In this document: positions 13,712-24,746 of the stretch, piece after piece | Numbering within the stretch: position 1 is the first letter of the stretch | Layout: every line of letters starts with the position of its first letter | NCBI GenBank assembly: GCA_032718565.1 | Contig: JAVGVS010000007.1 | Coordinates: 5,014,259-5,078,258 of the forward strand | Length of the DNA: 64,000 nt | Reading direction: 5' to 3' | Origin: Distichodus sexfasciatus | Lineage: Eukaryota > Chordata > Actinopteri > Characiformes > Distichodontidae | Made by a program: the position numbers and the translations under genes | The notes under the pieces: generated by a model | Told to the model about the DNA's origin: nothing | The model's database searches: none | What the model saw: only the letters and a program-made list of their open reading frames with translations

Positions 13712-14379
13712 AGGTATAATAATCTATAATAATAAAGGTTAAACATTAAATAATCATATTAAAACAAAAAGACCGGTAAACGTAAAACATACATGTATAT
13801 GATGGAGAATACTACATCATCTTTTTTTTTTGTTTTTTTGTTTTTTTTTACAAAGCTTTCAGCTGCTTTTTTGAAATATTAAGAGAAGAGGCCTGACAAA
13901 TATCTAGGGGGAGGTTGTGTTTAATCTTTAGTGCATAAATAACAGAACTTTTTCGCATTTTATGTATTTTTAAGTTAGGTATGTTCATCAAGGCAACACT
14001 TAGACATTGGAGCATATTTAGATAAACGGTGTTTACATGTCAGTACACAGATGCAAAGATCGGGCTCTGTCATGCCAATTTGACTAAATATTAATCATCA
14101 TATGGACCAAGCATCTGTAATTATGCCCATAGCACACATATCTAAGATCTGTACCAATTAAATTAATTAGTGAACCTAACTACAAAGTGACTACAAACAA
14201 TGAGCAAATGAGTAAAAAGAGTATGCACCGACTCAAACTCTTCCTTATACATACACAATGTGTCAGGGCTTATATCTGTGCCGGCCTTAAAAAGGCACAC
14301 AGCCTGAGGGAGAGAGAGAGGGGGAAAGAGCTAAACGTGAAGTGACGTGTTCAGCTCTCCACTCTTGACCTTCACCCGC
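13712..14379. other. AT-rich non-coding sequence
   Basis: Poly-T tracts near 13820-13850 and otherwise unique AT-rich sequence. No gene seen. Confidence 0.5.
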
Positions 14380-14540
14380 TAAAGTGCAAATTGCATTAGA
14401 AAATGACACCTCATTCATTGGCGCCGCGCTCGGCCGATCGTTTAGCTAATTTAATGATTAATATGTCCAACACCTCTTAATAATTTCATTTGGCCCTCTG
14501 ATTGAGATCACGGCAAACCACCAGCCGTACGTGGTGGAGC
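14380..14540. promoter_or_regulatory. Candidate conserved noncoding element
   Basis: A CpG-bearing core (GGCGCCGCGCTCGGCCGATCG at about 14420-14440) is followed at once by TAATTTAATGATTAATATG, an array of homeodomain-type TAAT cores. It has no simple repeats and no coding frame with a signature. The texture resembles vertebrate conserved enhancers; this is inference. Confidence 0.3.
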
Positions 14541-14838
14541 GTTGGGGGTGAAGGGGTGGGGGCAGAGACGAGGCCAGCTCTTTTCTATGCTGTTTCTGGA
14601 AGGTTCCTCCAGTGGAAGAGAGAACAGTCTATTAGCATCGCGACCCCTCCACTGCCCTCCACCCGCCATTACAGTGCAGCTCCGAAACCACTGCATTGAT
14701 TAAGGAAAGATATCCTGCAAGTAAAAGAGAAATACTAAAATCAAAAATAGCAAATATAATCTTTCATTAGCATAATGACTTTAACTATTAATGTTTGAAG
14801 AGACATCTTAAGTGTGGGAGGTTTTTATGTTAGACTAA

Positions 14839-15634
14839 GGGTGTATTCACACCTGCCCTGTTTAGTTTGCTTAAAACAAACCCAAGTTTTTTTCCTCCCT
14901 TGGTTCGGACCTTTTGGGCGGATGTGGATCAGGTGTGGACCAAACAAGCGTATCGTGACCTAGCTGAAGAGGTGGTCTCGGTTCGGTTCAAAACAAACTT
15001 TGGTGCAGTTCGTTTAAGCGTGAAAGCAGCTTGGCTTTGATCTGAACCAGTTGCAAAAAACATAACCTTTTTGGATTTAACAGGCTCCCATCATTGTCGT
15101 GTATTATGGAAAATAATTGTTTGAATACATAAACAACACACAGAGACGTGTATAGCCGAATAAGGCAAGGTTTAACATGGAACTCAGCAGAGACACTCTT
15201 AACTCATTGGTGATAACTACACTAGCAGTACGCTGCTGTAATGTTTTTTGGTAACAATCTTTTGATCTACTAGCATCTTTGAATTCCAACTTCACACTTG
15301 TTACGTCTTCTGTACAGTATGCCCACTGTTACCATGGCATGATGGACACACAAGAGCTTTCCTTCGCAGCACGTCTTTGTTGTTGCAAAATTATTAACTT
15401 CATATTGTAAAACTGACATCACATCAAACGCTCTTGGGCTTCTCGCTTTACCCTGCCCCACACGTTTCTGTACAATGGTTGAACAATCTTAGCACACAAG
15501 TGCTTTTGTTTACAAATTCTGGTCCACTTGCAAGCCATACAATGTGAAAGCGAACCGCACCAAAAAAAATATATATTTATTTGGTCCAGACCAAAGCAAG
15601 TGAACTAACGGACCTTCCTGGTATGAATACACAA
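14839..15634. mobile_element. Non-autonomous PIF/Harbinger-type DNA transposon
   Basis: The ends form imperfect terminal inverted repeats. The left begins GGGTGTATTCACACC, and the complement of the right end reads TTGTGTATTCATACC (12 of 15 match). The subterminal TTAGTTTGCTT and TTAGTTCACTTGCTT are related. Both ends are flanked by TAA (14836-14838 and 15635-15637), the 3-bp TWA-type target duplication known for PIF/Harbinger. The interior has short opposing frames with no transposase signature, so it is a deleted derivative of about 0.8 kb. Confidence 0.75.
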
Positions 15635-15637
15635 TAA

Positions 15638-17030
15638 ATGAAATGTAGTTTCTCCATGAACTGATCTGGGAGAAGAGAAAATGATCACTTGGGGAATTTA
15701 TTTGATTTCTTAATATGATTTTTGTCAAGGATTACAAAAATTATTCACACAATTTCTAGACATTATCCACATATTTGAAGCAAAGTTGTTATTATATTCT
15801 GGCTTTTCAGATAATATATGTTACTGAGGGTTTTTGAGGGTCATAATTAAAAGCATATGAACATGCTGACAGTATTGTCAATTTTTGCTTAAAAAGGCAC
15901 ATTTCCGAGCTGAATGGAATATCACTGCACCAAAACAAAACTAAAAGTCCCCAAAATTGCAACTGTAGCACATAGTACATTCGGTATGACCGTGCAGTAA
16001 AACGCCTCTCGGCTACATTTACCACGTTTTCACGCTACATATGTGTAAAGTTGCAGTGGCTAGGCTTTCGTGTTTTCCATTTTCCTTGTAACGCATGTGG
16101 ACTAAACCTCAGTTTGTCTGTACGAGACACACATGCGTGAGAACAGGAGAAGTAGGCCAGTGTGCCGAAACCGTGGCACGACAAATGAACGTGCATTATT
16201 TCATAATTAGGTATATGTATCACGTACCAAAATTTTAAGAATTGTCATCTGTCATCAGAAATGGATAGCAGTGAAGGAGATGACAGGGACAAAATCAGGT
16301 GGTGTCAAATCAGAAAAGGAAACAAAAAATCTCTGAAGACGGTCACGGGTGGAAAACATGCAACGACAAACCACTTAAAAGAAAGAAGCACATATTGAAA
16401 CTCACTCAATATTTCTCATAAATGTTAAAAAGCTCCATAGGTTCTACTTACTAGAAAATATAACTGCACCTTGACAAATAACACACTCCTAGTTTACAAT
16501 CCCTTGTGGATTCGCTGTAAACCCCTTTGACCTTTTTGTCTCTGGCTAGAATAAGATCTGACTTCCAATACGCCTCACTTAGAAAGCAAAATATGTTCAA
16601 CTAGATAGAATTTCATGAGATTCAGATTAGTTTTGTGACCTGAGCTCAAGCCGCTTATTTAGAATCACTTCAATAGACCTCAGCTCAAATAATGCTTTTA
16701 CACCTCCCTCCTTTTTTACAGTGAGCACATTACCATTTATTCCCTTTATGCCCAGAGCTCTTCATGACCTTCTCTCTCTCTCTCTCTCTCTCTTACTCTC
16801 TCTCTCTTTCTCTCACTCTTTATTATTTCACACATCACCATGAAAGACCCTGTGTCAAAGAAGGTCAGATTAGACCAACACTGGCCGGTGTAGTCTGATT
16901 AAGCACAGCCTCATTGTTGGAGTTACACACAATCTCATGAAGCCATGCAACCTCTAGACAACCTTGTAGACAGTCTGACTAAGGCGCAATTGGTCCGGCT
17001 GTGTGTTTTTAATCGTCTACACCGTCTACA
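15638..17030. other. Unique non-coding sequence
   Basis: No gene supported. A (TC)n microsatellite lies at about 16771-16814. The short minus-strand frames at 15807-16223 have no recognisable domains. Confidence 0.5.
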
Positions 17031-17275
17031 GGCAGTTGGTGGCGTAAGGGTTGGGGGTTTGCCCCGTGATACGGTTCGAATCCCGGACCAGTAAAGTTAC
17101 TACAGAGGTACTCATGAGCAAGGCACCATCCTCAAGCACTGCCCTCAGGGCGCTGCCCATGTCAACTGCCTACTGCTTCTTCATGTATGGGTCAAATACA
17201 GAGGTCATATTTTGTTGTGTGTGCTGTGCTGTGGTGTGTTCACAATGACAAATAATCACTCACTTTCACTTTAAG
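17031..17275 (+). mobile_element. tRNA-headed SINE, family A, copy 1
   Basis: It starts with GGCAGTTGGTGGCGTAAGGG (A-box-like) and carries a B box GGTTCGAATCC at 17073-17083, the split promoter of a tRNA-derived SINE. The body holds ACTCATGAGCAAGGCACC, a GCCCTCAGGGCGCTGCC motif, GGGTCAAATACAGAGGTCA and TGTGCTGTGCTGTGGTGTG, ending in CACTCACTTTCAC. The same body recurs at 21143-21392, 29500-29667, 32957-33080 and 52668-52766. This is the most complete plus-strand copy. Confidence 0.85.
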
Positions 17276-18483
17276 TCAAGCACATTTATCTCATCTTTAA
17301 TTCAGAATCGATTGTTTCCGTGCAAACAGCATGGGCCTTTTCTATATGAGTGACAAATTCACATTTATGGCATGGATTCTGCTCTTTGTGTGATTTTTTG
17401 TTTCAGTCTGTTTGTGTTAATGGAAGTGTGTGTGTGTGTTTGCAGTGCAGTCAACACCTGCAGTGAGACACACACTTGCACTCATAACAGCTGTCATCAC
17501 CATCCTGTTCCCCTAATTTCACATGTTAAGACACACATGCACATGCTCACACACACATACACATGTGCATATGTTAACGTGTGAAGTCTTATCTCTTCTG
17601 TCTTACCAAATACATACAGCTAAGGGCAGTAAAATCTGCTGACTTAAGTAAACACATTTTATTTAGACATTTACTTACTGAATATTAAGCAAAAATATTC
17701 AAATAAGTGAATAAATCCTGCTGTTTCTGGATCTAACTGTTACAGACTAGGCGAATACCATTTTCAGCAGCAATCTCATATAATCCTAATATGAATACTT
17801 TTGGTACATTCCAGTCGAGTCGGTCTGGAAAACGATTAAAGTCCCCGAAGTATGAGAGAATTGTGAAATCATTTTATTGCAGCGTGGAAGCCTTTTTAAA
17901 ACACAAACACATTTGGTTTTACAGAGTTTAATGATGATTTTAATACAGACGGCCTCCACGCTCTGCACACTGTAGGCTTTGATGTGTATCCAAAACTTCC
18001 CCTAACTTTGGGAAGTGGTAACAAGCGTGAAATGTAGAGTCCTGATTGGAAACATGTTTAAAAGCGCAAATCGTAAGTAAAATGGAGAATGTGAACAACT
18101 GTGTCCTTTACTTTCACTCTATAAACAACTCCCACCCCCCAAAATATTAACTTTTACTTCTGACTTTCAACAAATAAACAGGTTTCACTTCAAACTCCCA
18201 CTTTACCATCACGAAGCCAGTGCTGTGTGTGAGATGAAGAAGCCAGATGCCCTCTATGTAAATAACATTTTCTACAGAAATATGTCAGAATTCAGTGAAC
18301 TGGACTTTCTCACACTGAGATCTTAAACCATTAGACGCGTGAACTTGTGTACAGAGGCACAGACCCAACGCTTACAAACCTGCTGCCAAACCTCCGGCCC
18401 TCCTGACCCACAATGCACCTGGGCGACAGGCGGTGTTGGGTTTGGCGCGATGCTCATCTCCTGCCCTTCCCTCTGGACCGTTC
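17276..18483. other. Unique non-coding sequence
   Basis: TG and CA runs occur at about 17420-17440 and 17520-17575. No gene supported. Confidence 0.5.
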
Positions 18484-18512
18484 TTCCTCCTCCTCCTCCT
18501 CCTCCTCCTCCT
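18484..18512 (+). repeat. (TCC)n microsatellite
   Basis: About nine TCC units. The overlapping frames on both strands (poly-proline, poly-glycine) are readings of this run. Confidence 0.95.
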
Positions 18513-18901
18513 GGATCCCGTTGACCTTGAGTTAGCAGGACGTTAGGCACGAAGCTTTAGACAGGGAGTTGTGATGAGATCGCCCTCACGTCAACGCACT
18601 GACTCACACACTGTCACATTTGTTCATTATTTCTAGTTAAATGTCAGGCTACGCTACAAATCTCTCTCTCTGACTTCCCCTTTCTAAAAACCTAGACGTC
18701 TCACAAAGTCAGACTGTACTGTAAAATCGAGGTTTAATGTGTGATGCAAATTAAAATGTGAAAGTAACTTTGATGTCTTTACAGTCATTTTTCAGAGTAA
18801 TATTACAGTACATTCCATTATATTTATTGGTCTTTTTTTCAGTTTTGATGGATGTTATGGTCAGACCTTCCAGTGTTTTAACTTATGGGGATCACCACTT
18901 A

Positions 18902-19109
18902 TAAGAAAGAGAGGGAGAAAAAGAAAAATAGAGAAACAAGGAGATGGAGAGATGAGAGGAGGAAGGGAGGGGGAGAGAGGGGAAGGAGGGAAGAGAGAGA
19001 TAATTAAGCAGGGAAACGAGAGAGAGAGGGAGGGAAGAAGAAGAAGAAGAAGAAGAAGAAGAGTGAAGCAGGGAGAGAGGGACAGGATATGTGGTAAAGA
19101 TGAGAGGCG

Positions 19110-19148
<39 letters not shown>

Positions 19149-19518
19149 AAGAGAGGGAGGGAAAAGAGAGAGGGAGGGGAAAGAGGCCGAGAATGTGGCA
19201 AAGACGACAGAGGCAGGGAAGAGAGAATGAGTTAAAGGAGAGAGAGGAAAAGGAGAGAGAGGAAGGGAAGGAGAGATAGAGAGGGGGGAATGAATGAGGG
19301 AAAGGAAAGAGAGGAAGGGAAGAGACAGAGAATGAGGGAAAGACGAGAGGAGGGAAGGATAGACTGAGAATGAGCTTAAGGGGAGAGAGGCGGGGAAAAG
19401 AGAGGGAGAATGAGGGAAAGGGAGGAAAGAAGAAAGAAAAAGAATGAGACATTTAGAGGCAGAGAATGAAGATGGTAGGGAGGGAGAGAGTCAAAAAAGA
19501 AGAAGGGAAAGAGAGACA
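18902..19518 (+). repeat. Polypurine block, about 0.6 kb
   Basis: The plus strand is almost entirely A and G for about 600 bp. It includes (AAG)n at about 19037-19061 and (GA)n at about 19116-19142, with recurring GAGGGAAAGG-like words. The 186-codon minus-strand frame rich in S, L, F and P is just the pyrimidine complement and is not a gene. Such tracts can form triplex DNA. Confidence 0.95.
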
Positions 19519-20075
19519 TGACTTGACATGACATGACTGTCCAGATCCAAACTGAAGATATTACAGTGTAAAGAGCTGTCTAAATTGGTTAATTGTTTTT
19601 CTGCATTTTGGACCAACTTAACCAGCATCCAAACCATCAGTTACTCATAAGTGACCATCATCAGCCACTTTCTTTTAGGGCAGCTCTATGCATTTTTTCT
19701 TCTGTCTCTGGGGATATAAGGGGGTGTTCTGCCAGACTGAGGGACATATCCTGAACCAGTGTATCGGAGGGCTTCTGACAGCCCACCTCCGTCAGCTTTC
19801 GCTCCAAAGCCAGCTACTCATTAGGAGCCAAGCGGGAGCCAGTGGACCAGCCTCCTACTCCCGCACTCCAATTAGCTGTGCTAATGGCTGTCACCAGCCT
19901 CCTGTGTCTTACAGTTAAAGCCAGCGCTGGAGGGCTTCTCTGCAGAATGTCATAAAACAATTACGCACTCCTGCACTCCCAAAAGCCATTCAGAGACAGA
20001 GACGGAATTTTATTCATTCTAGTTTTGCTCTTAGGAGCATGTGACTGAATTGGCCATATATTAATGCTATGAAAA
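19519..20075. other. Unique sequence, possible conserved island
   Basis: At about 19740-19960 the sequence is GC-balanced, repeat-free and carries CCAATTAGCTGTGCTAATGG, a pair of homeodomain-type cores in an imperfect inverted arrangement. The 76-codon frame here lacks splice sites or a known domain. Regulatory function is only inferred. Confidence 0.3.
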
Positions 20076-20179
20076 ATGATTTTAGCAAACCTCATGCGAA
20101 GAGTGAAGGATGAACAGATGTGTTTTGGAGTTGAAGATGACAGGTTTGTCTTGGGGTTATCATGGACTAGGAATTTTCA

Positions 20180-20410
20180 GACCCCTAACATCCACCCAAC
20201 AAGGTCTTCTTTCTGTCCTGTCAACCAGGCTGAAGATCCCAGATTTGAGAAGAGTCATCCGCTTCCATTGAAAACTGTTTAAGACCCATCTTAAAACAAG
20301 TCTTTTAGTTATTCCATTTTATTTTATTTTGTGTATAGCTCATTTACAACTTCCATTTAATGCTTTGTGACCTCTGTTTGCGAAAAATGCTTTATAAATA
20401 AACATTACAT
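20180..20410 (+). mobile_element. Decayed LINE 3' end (L2-like)
   Basis: The segment CCATTGAAAACTGTTTAAGACCC (about 20260-20290) resembles the LKT-type peptide end of fish LINE open frames. It is followed by TGCTTTGTGACCTCTG and TGCTTTATAAATAAA, the usual 3' tail words of these elements. The frame is broken. Family assignment beyond L2-like is uncertain. Confidence 0.5.
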
Positions 20411-21142
20411 ACTTACTACTTATGTTAGATCGCTGGAGATCACTTGCCCTGCAGCTGGACGGTGCAAGGACGTGGGTTCAAACTGACGGTGGGGTGTTTC
20501 GCTCTCCCAGACGTTTTTAGCAGCAGGGATCATGCACTGCAGTCAGAAGGCCGTAGTCTGTTTCTGTAAAGCGTCCAGAAGCTGTCAGGGTTCGACAGCA
20601 CTGATGTGGCACTGGGGTCAGGAAGAGGTAGCGGACCGGTGCTTCCTGTCTGAGTCAGGGATGGAGGGATGAAAGAACGGGGTTCAGGGTCTTATGTCTA
20701 CTTCATGTCACATGTTAGAATCATGGGAGGAAAAGAGGGAGATGAGGAGCTCATTTCAGCTACAAAGAGATGCTTTTATTGTCTACGATAGTGGTTCCTA
20801 AACTGGGGGTTTCTATTTCGAGGTGGGGAAAATGAACTACGAGTGGCGATCTCACAGCTGTAACCACAATTTGACCTTATGTTCAGGTTTTAGTTTTTTT
20901 TTTTTACTTAAGCTTTAAAGGCATTTCCTGCAGAGAGGCAATTTTTAGGTTAGAAAAAGGGGTAGAAAATAGGGTTGTGATTAATCAGAAAACTACGACA
21001 TATATATTTATATGAGAAAGTTTGGTCCAAACTTCCACTGACACCTCCAGCAGAGATGTTAATCTGACTGATGCCTTGTTCCTACAGTGACTTTGCAATA
21101 TAGACACAGAGAGCTGTGCAATGTCATTATAAAGCAGGCTTT
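20411..21142. other. Unclassified sequence
   Basis: A GTGGGTTCAAAC motif at about 20470 looks like a worn tRNA B box and could mark another old SINE. The rest shows no gene. Confidence 0.35.
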
Positions 21143-21392
21143 AGTGTGAGTGAATGTGAGTTAATTTTTGCCATTGTGAACACACCACAGCACATCACAC
21201 AGTGTACCACAACGAAATATGACCTGTGGGCAGTGGGCACTGGGCAGCTAACAAGGGCAACACCCAGGGAGCAGTGCTTGGGGATGGTACCTTGCTCAGG
21301 AGTACCTCAGTGGTAACTTTACCAGTCCTAGATTCGAACCTACGACCTTCTGATCACGAGGCAAACACCCTACCGTTACGCCACCAACTGCC
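21143..21392 (-). mobile_element. tRNA-headed SINE, family A, copy 2
   Basis: Reverse orientation of the element at 17031. The 5' end complement (CCAACTGCC) is at 21384-21392 and the complement of the B box (GATTCGAACC) at 21331-21340. The body has the complement of the GAGCAAGG, GTTGCCC and TGTGCTGTGGTGTG words. It keeps more of the tRNA head (CGTGATCAGAAGGTCGTAGG on the minus strand) than copy 1. Confidence 0.85.
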
Positions 21393-22128
21393 CTGATTGT
21401 GACTGAGAGTTGTAAATGAGGCTTTGAAAAAGTGGGGATGCTTGAAATATTGGGTGAGGAGAAAAGGGGCTGGTGAAAAGAGTCTTATCTACAAAAGGGG
21501 GGCCCTGCAGAGAAGGTTTGGGAACCACTGCTCTAAGGATTGCACATGATTTATACACGCACAAACATTTACTCTGAGAGAACATGTGAAGCGTTTTCTA
21601 GAGGCCTCTAACCGGTGTACAGACTACACCCCCGCACCTGCTCCGTGTCACGTTAACGCTCGGCCGTGTCAGCAAGTGAAACACACATGACTGCACATAC
21701 TGTATGTCGACAGCATGAATCTGTGTCATTAGGTTAGTAAATGAGAACGGTTTCGGATCCGGCAATGGGTCGCTTACGGAAACACGGGATGCAGCCAGGA
21801 AAGAGTTGAAGTGCTGAGAGGAGCAGTTACGGCAGACCACGTCCTCAGCTCAAAAACAAACCCAAAAAAAAAAAAAGCGGGTTGTGGGGGTAGAAATGTG
21901 AAAAGTAAGAGACAGTTGACATGTGGCAAAAGAGAGTGAACCTCTTATCACATCATCTGCACCCACTGTTTCACAACATGCTGTTGCATTTTCAGTAAGT
22001 GTGAAGAAAAAAAAGATGTGAATTTGAATTTGTGGCTTCCAAAATAAGTGAAAAAAAAGGCCCCAGGCTCGTATCATACTTAATAATTAGTATGTGGTAA
22101 AGTAGCAATTAAATATTCAGATAAGTTT
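21393..22128. other. Unique non-coding sequence
   Basis: No supported gene. Poly-A runs are at about 21863-21876. Confidence 0.45.
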
Positions 22129-22278
22129 AGATTAAGCATTGACATTATTGAGAGACTCTGGTAAATGTGGTACATACACATACACACATACACACACACA
22201 CACACATACATACATATACATATATATACATATATATCGCATTTACCAGAGTCTCTCAATAATGTCAGCGCTTCATCT
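22129..22278. repeat. Long inverted repeat enclosing a CA/TA microsatellite
   Basis: Arms are 22129-22167 and 22240-22278, 39 bp each, matching at 36 of 39 positions when one is complemented. The inner 26-28 bp are perfect (core GAGAGACTCTGGTAAATG). The loop of about 72 bp is (CA)n with (CATA)n and (TA)n. A transcript would fold into a long hairpin. It could be the core of a foldback MITE, since weaker inverted similarity (GTATGTGGTAAA against TTTACCATAGTATAC) continues outside to about 22090 and 22315. Confidence 0.8.
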
Positions 22279-22329
22279 ATATATATATACCATAGCACAT
22301 TTACCATAGTATACCTATGAGAAAGACAA

Positions 22330-22350
22330 AGAAAGAGAGAGAGAGAAAGT

Positions 22351-22383
<33 letters not shown>
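22330..22383 (+). repeat. (GA)n microsatellite
   Basis: GA-rich run with a GTGGGA interruption, ending GAGAGAAATTATTG. A TG run follows at about 22402-22424. Confidence 0.95.
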
Positions 22384-22385
<2 letters not shown>

Positions 22386-22424
22386 TATTGTTCATTTATA
22401 CAGTGTGTGTTTGTGTGTGTGTGT

Positions 22425-24109
22425 ATAAATTCATGTATATGTATTAGAGAATAGACCACAGCCTCCACCTCACACACACTTGTGCACAATTTTACTGTAA
22501 CATTTTGTTGAATGCTGTGAGGTGTGAACCGTGTTGTCTATTTTCTGACAGGACTCCCTCTCTGTAGACAGATAGACAGGTGTGTGTGTGTCTGACACAT
22601 GAGCTCAGCGTGAGTTTATTACACACTTTGCCCTGTTTGACAGCTTGGGCTCCCAGACCATGATTACATTATCTCTCCGTGCTGACGAAGGTCACAGCAG
22701 CGCAGCAGTGAAAACAGCAGCAAGCAGGACCTACGCAACAAACTGTTTGAATGGCATAATGTGTTAGAGAGGTGAATCAGGCCTAACGACCATAAAGGAA
22801 AATGCCAGTGCTCAAATCCCAGGCACAATTTACGCCAAATATCACTCTATATTTTAGGGAAACTACAATGGTTTTTAGGTTGCGGGAAATACAGTGGTTA
22901 TGAGATTTTTTTGGCGGGGGAGTAATTGTTTCAATTATAGCCTCCTTTTATAATAAGGCCTAATGACTCACCCTCATCCGCACTACACACACCTTTTTTT
23001 AGGGTTTATCTCCATCTCAGACTGTGGTCTCTCGCTCTCTCTCTCCATCTCTGTCCAGAGCAGGACACTGTGAATTTACACTGACATTAAAATATGACAA
23101 GGTCATCATCTCATACAGTCATAGGCAGATGCGTGATTTATGGAACCCCGCTGGTCTTCACCTTTAACAATACATGTGCTCGCTCTGTGATCCTCCTTTC
23201 AACCCTCCACCACACAGGTACCTTCTTTAAGTCAAGGAGGGGAGAAAATCTCTCTCTGGCTCTCCATGTGTGTAGGTTTTTGTATAATTTTTTCTTACTG
23301 AAATGATTTGGCTTAGGATTAGGTGTTTTATTGTTTTCTAGGCATTATGGGAGTCACTGAACCTCCCTCACAAAGATAGTAAGATGTGGCTGTGTGTGTT
23401 TGTGTGGGAGGGTAAATTTGTGGTTTTTTGCGAAGATCTACCTGAATTCTAGAATATTTGAAAACTGAGAAACTTGAGAGAAAACTGTAAAATGTCTTTT
23501 AAAATATCAGGTTTTATATGTAAAGGTAAAAGAATGAAAGACTTGCTTTTGAATAATGTCAAAAGCCAGATTTACATGCCGCTTTGTGAGTGCAGCATTA
23601 CTTCCATGCTTGTGGCTGGATGAGGTTGAGCTGCTCCTCTAACAGCTGAAAAAACACCATCTGTCTGTCTGCACTCTGACATTTTAAAGTAGCTCACTTG
23701 AACACAGCAGCCACTATGGTCTCTGCCGTGGTCAGAGCTGCGGAACTGAGAATGCTAAGAAATCTAAGGAGAGAAGCCAACAAATGTATAAAGAGGATGA
23801 ATACATTCTGCATCTCTGTATCTGAGGAGGCAGCAGCTTCATTCACATTACAATTATAAATTAATCCTTAATCTAAGCTGAAGTTTAGAAGTTTGACTGA
23901 CCAAGTTTCGGTTTGGACATACACGCACACCCACACACACACACGGACATACAAAGAAGTTCTCACACTTCCATGGACTCATGAGAATGACCTTGAAGAA
24001 ACACACACGGCAATCTAAAAAAACCAGGGTCAACGAAGGGACGCTACTATCTCCCACTTCTCTCACTTTTTTCCTATTTTTCTCAGTTCCTCTCTCCTCT
24101 TTCTCTCTC
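22425..24109. other. Unique non-coding sequence
   Basis: No gene supported. The frame at 23094-23306 has no domain and ends in unique AT-rich sequence. Short CA runs are at about 23930-23944. Confidence 0.5.
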
Positions 24110-24233
24110 AGCAAAAAGAACGAAAGAAATTGAATAACAGAAACAGAGTAATAGAGTAACAGAGAAACAGACAGAGAGTAATAGAGAAAGCAAGAAGGCG
24201 GGAGACAGATGGAACAAGACAGTTGCAAAGAGA

Positions 24234-24282
<49 letters not shown>

Positions 24283-24712
24283 TGCTAGTGTGAGAGAGAG
24301 ACAGAGAGACAGAGACAGGGAGAGATAGAAAGTTTATAGAAAGAGAGATAAAAGGAAAGAGAGATAGACTCAGAAAGAGTGCAGGAAAAAGTGAGTCAGA
24401 GAGAGAGAGTGGCAGGATGGAGAGTAAGAGAGAAGAGAGAGAAAGTGAGAAAAAGAAAGAAAGAAAGAAAGAAAGAAAGACAGTGAGAGAAAGCAAGAAG
24501 GTCAGAAACAGAGGGAAAGAGATAGAGAGAAGAGAGAGAGAGAGGGACAGATACAGTGAGTAGGAAGATAGAGAAAGAAAGATAGACAGAGATGGGGCAA
24601 CAGCAATTTTCAGAGAGAGAGAGACAGAGAAAAAGAGAGCGAGAGAGAGAGAGTGAGAGAAAGAGAGAGAGAGAGATAGAGAGAGACTGAGACTAAAAGA
24701 GAAAAACAGTGT
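24110..24712 (+). repeat. Second polypurine (GA-rich) block
   Basis: About 600 bp of mostly purine on the plus strand. It has a perfect (GA)n of about 40 bp at 24237-24279 and (GAAA)n at about 24453-24480, with many ACAGAGA/GAGACAGA words. A (GT)n run follows at about 24720-24746. The S/L-rich minus-strand frames (24083-24496) are readings of the complement. Confidence 0.95.
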
Positions 24713-24746
24713 GCTTGTGTGTGGGTGTGTGTGTGTGTGTGTGTGT

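Noticed and set aside
17031..17103. Possible tRNA gene at the head of the SINE
   Set aside because: The same head occurs with the same body in other copies, so it is a SINE promoter.
18892..19452. 186-codon minus-strand frame rich in S, L, F and P
   Set aside because: It is the complement of a polypurine tract. Stops are rare in such sequence, and there is no domain or normal composition.
24083..24496. 137-codon S/L-rich minus-strand frame
   Set aside because: Reading of the GA-rich simple repeat.
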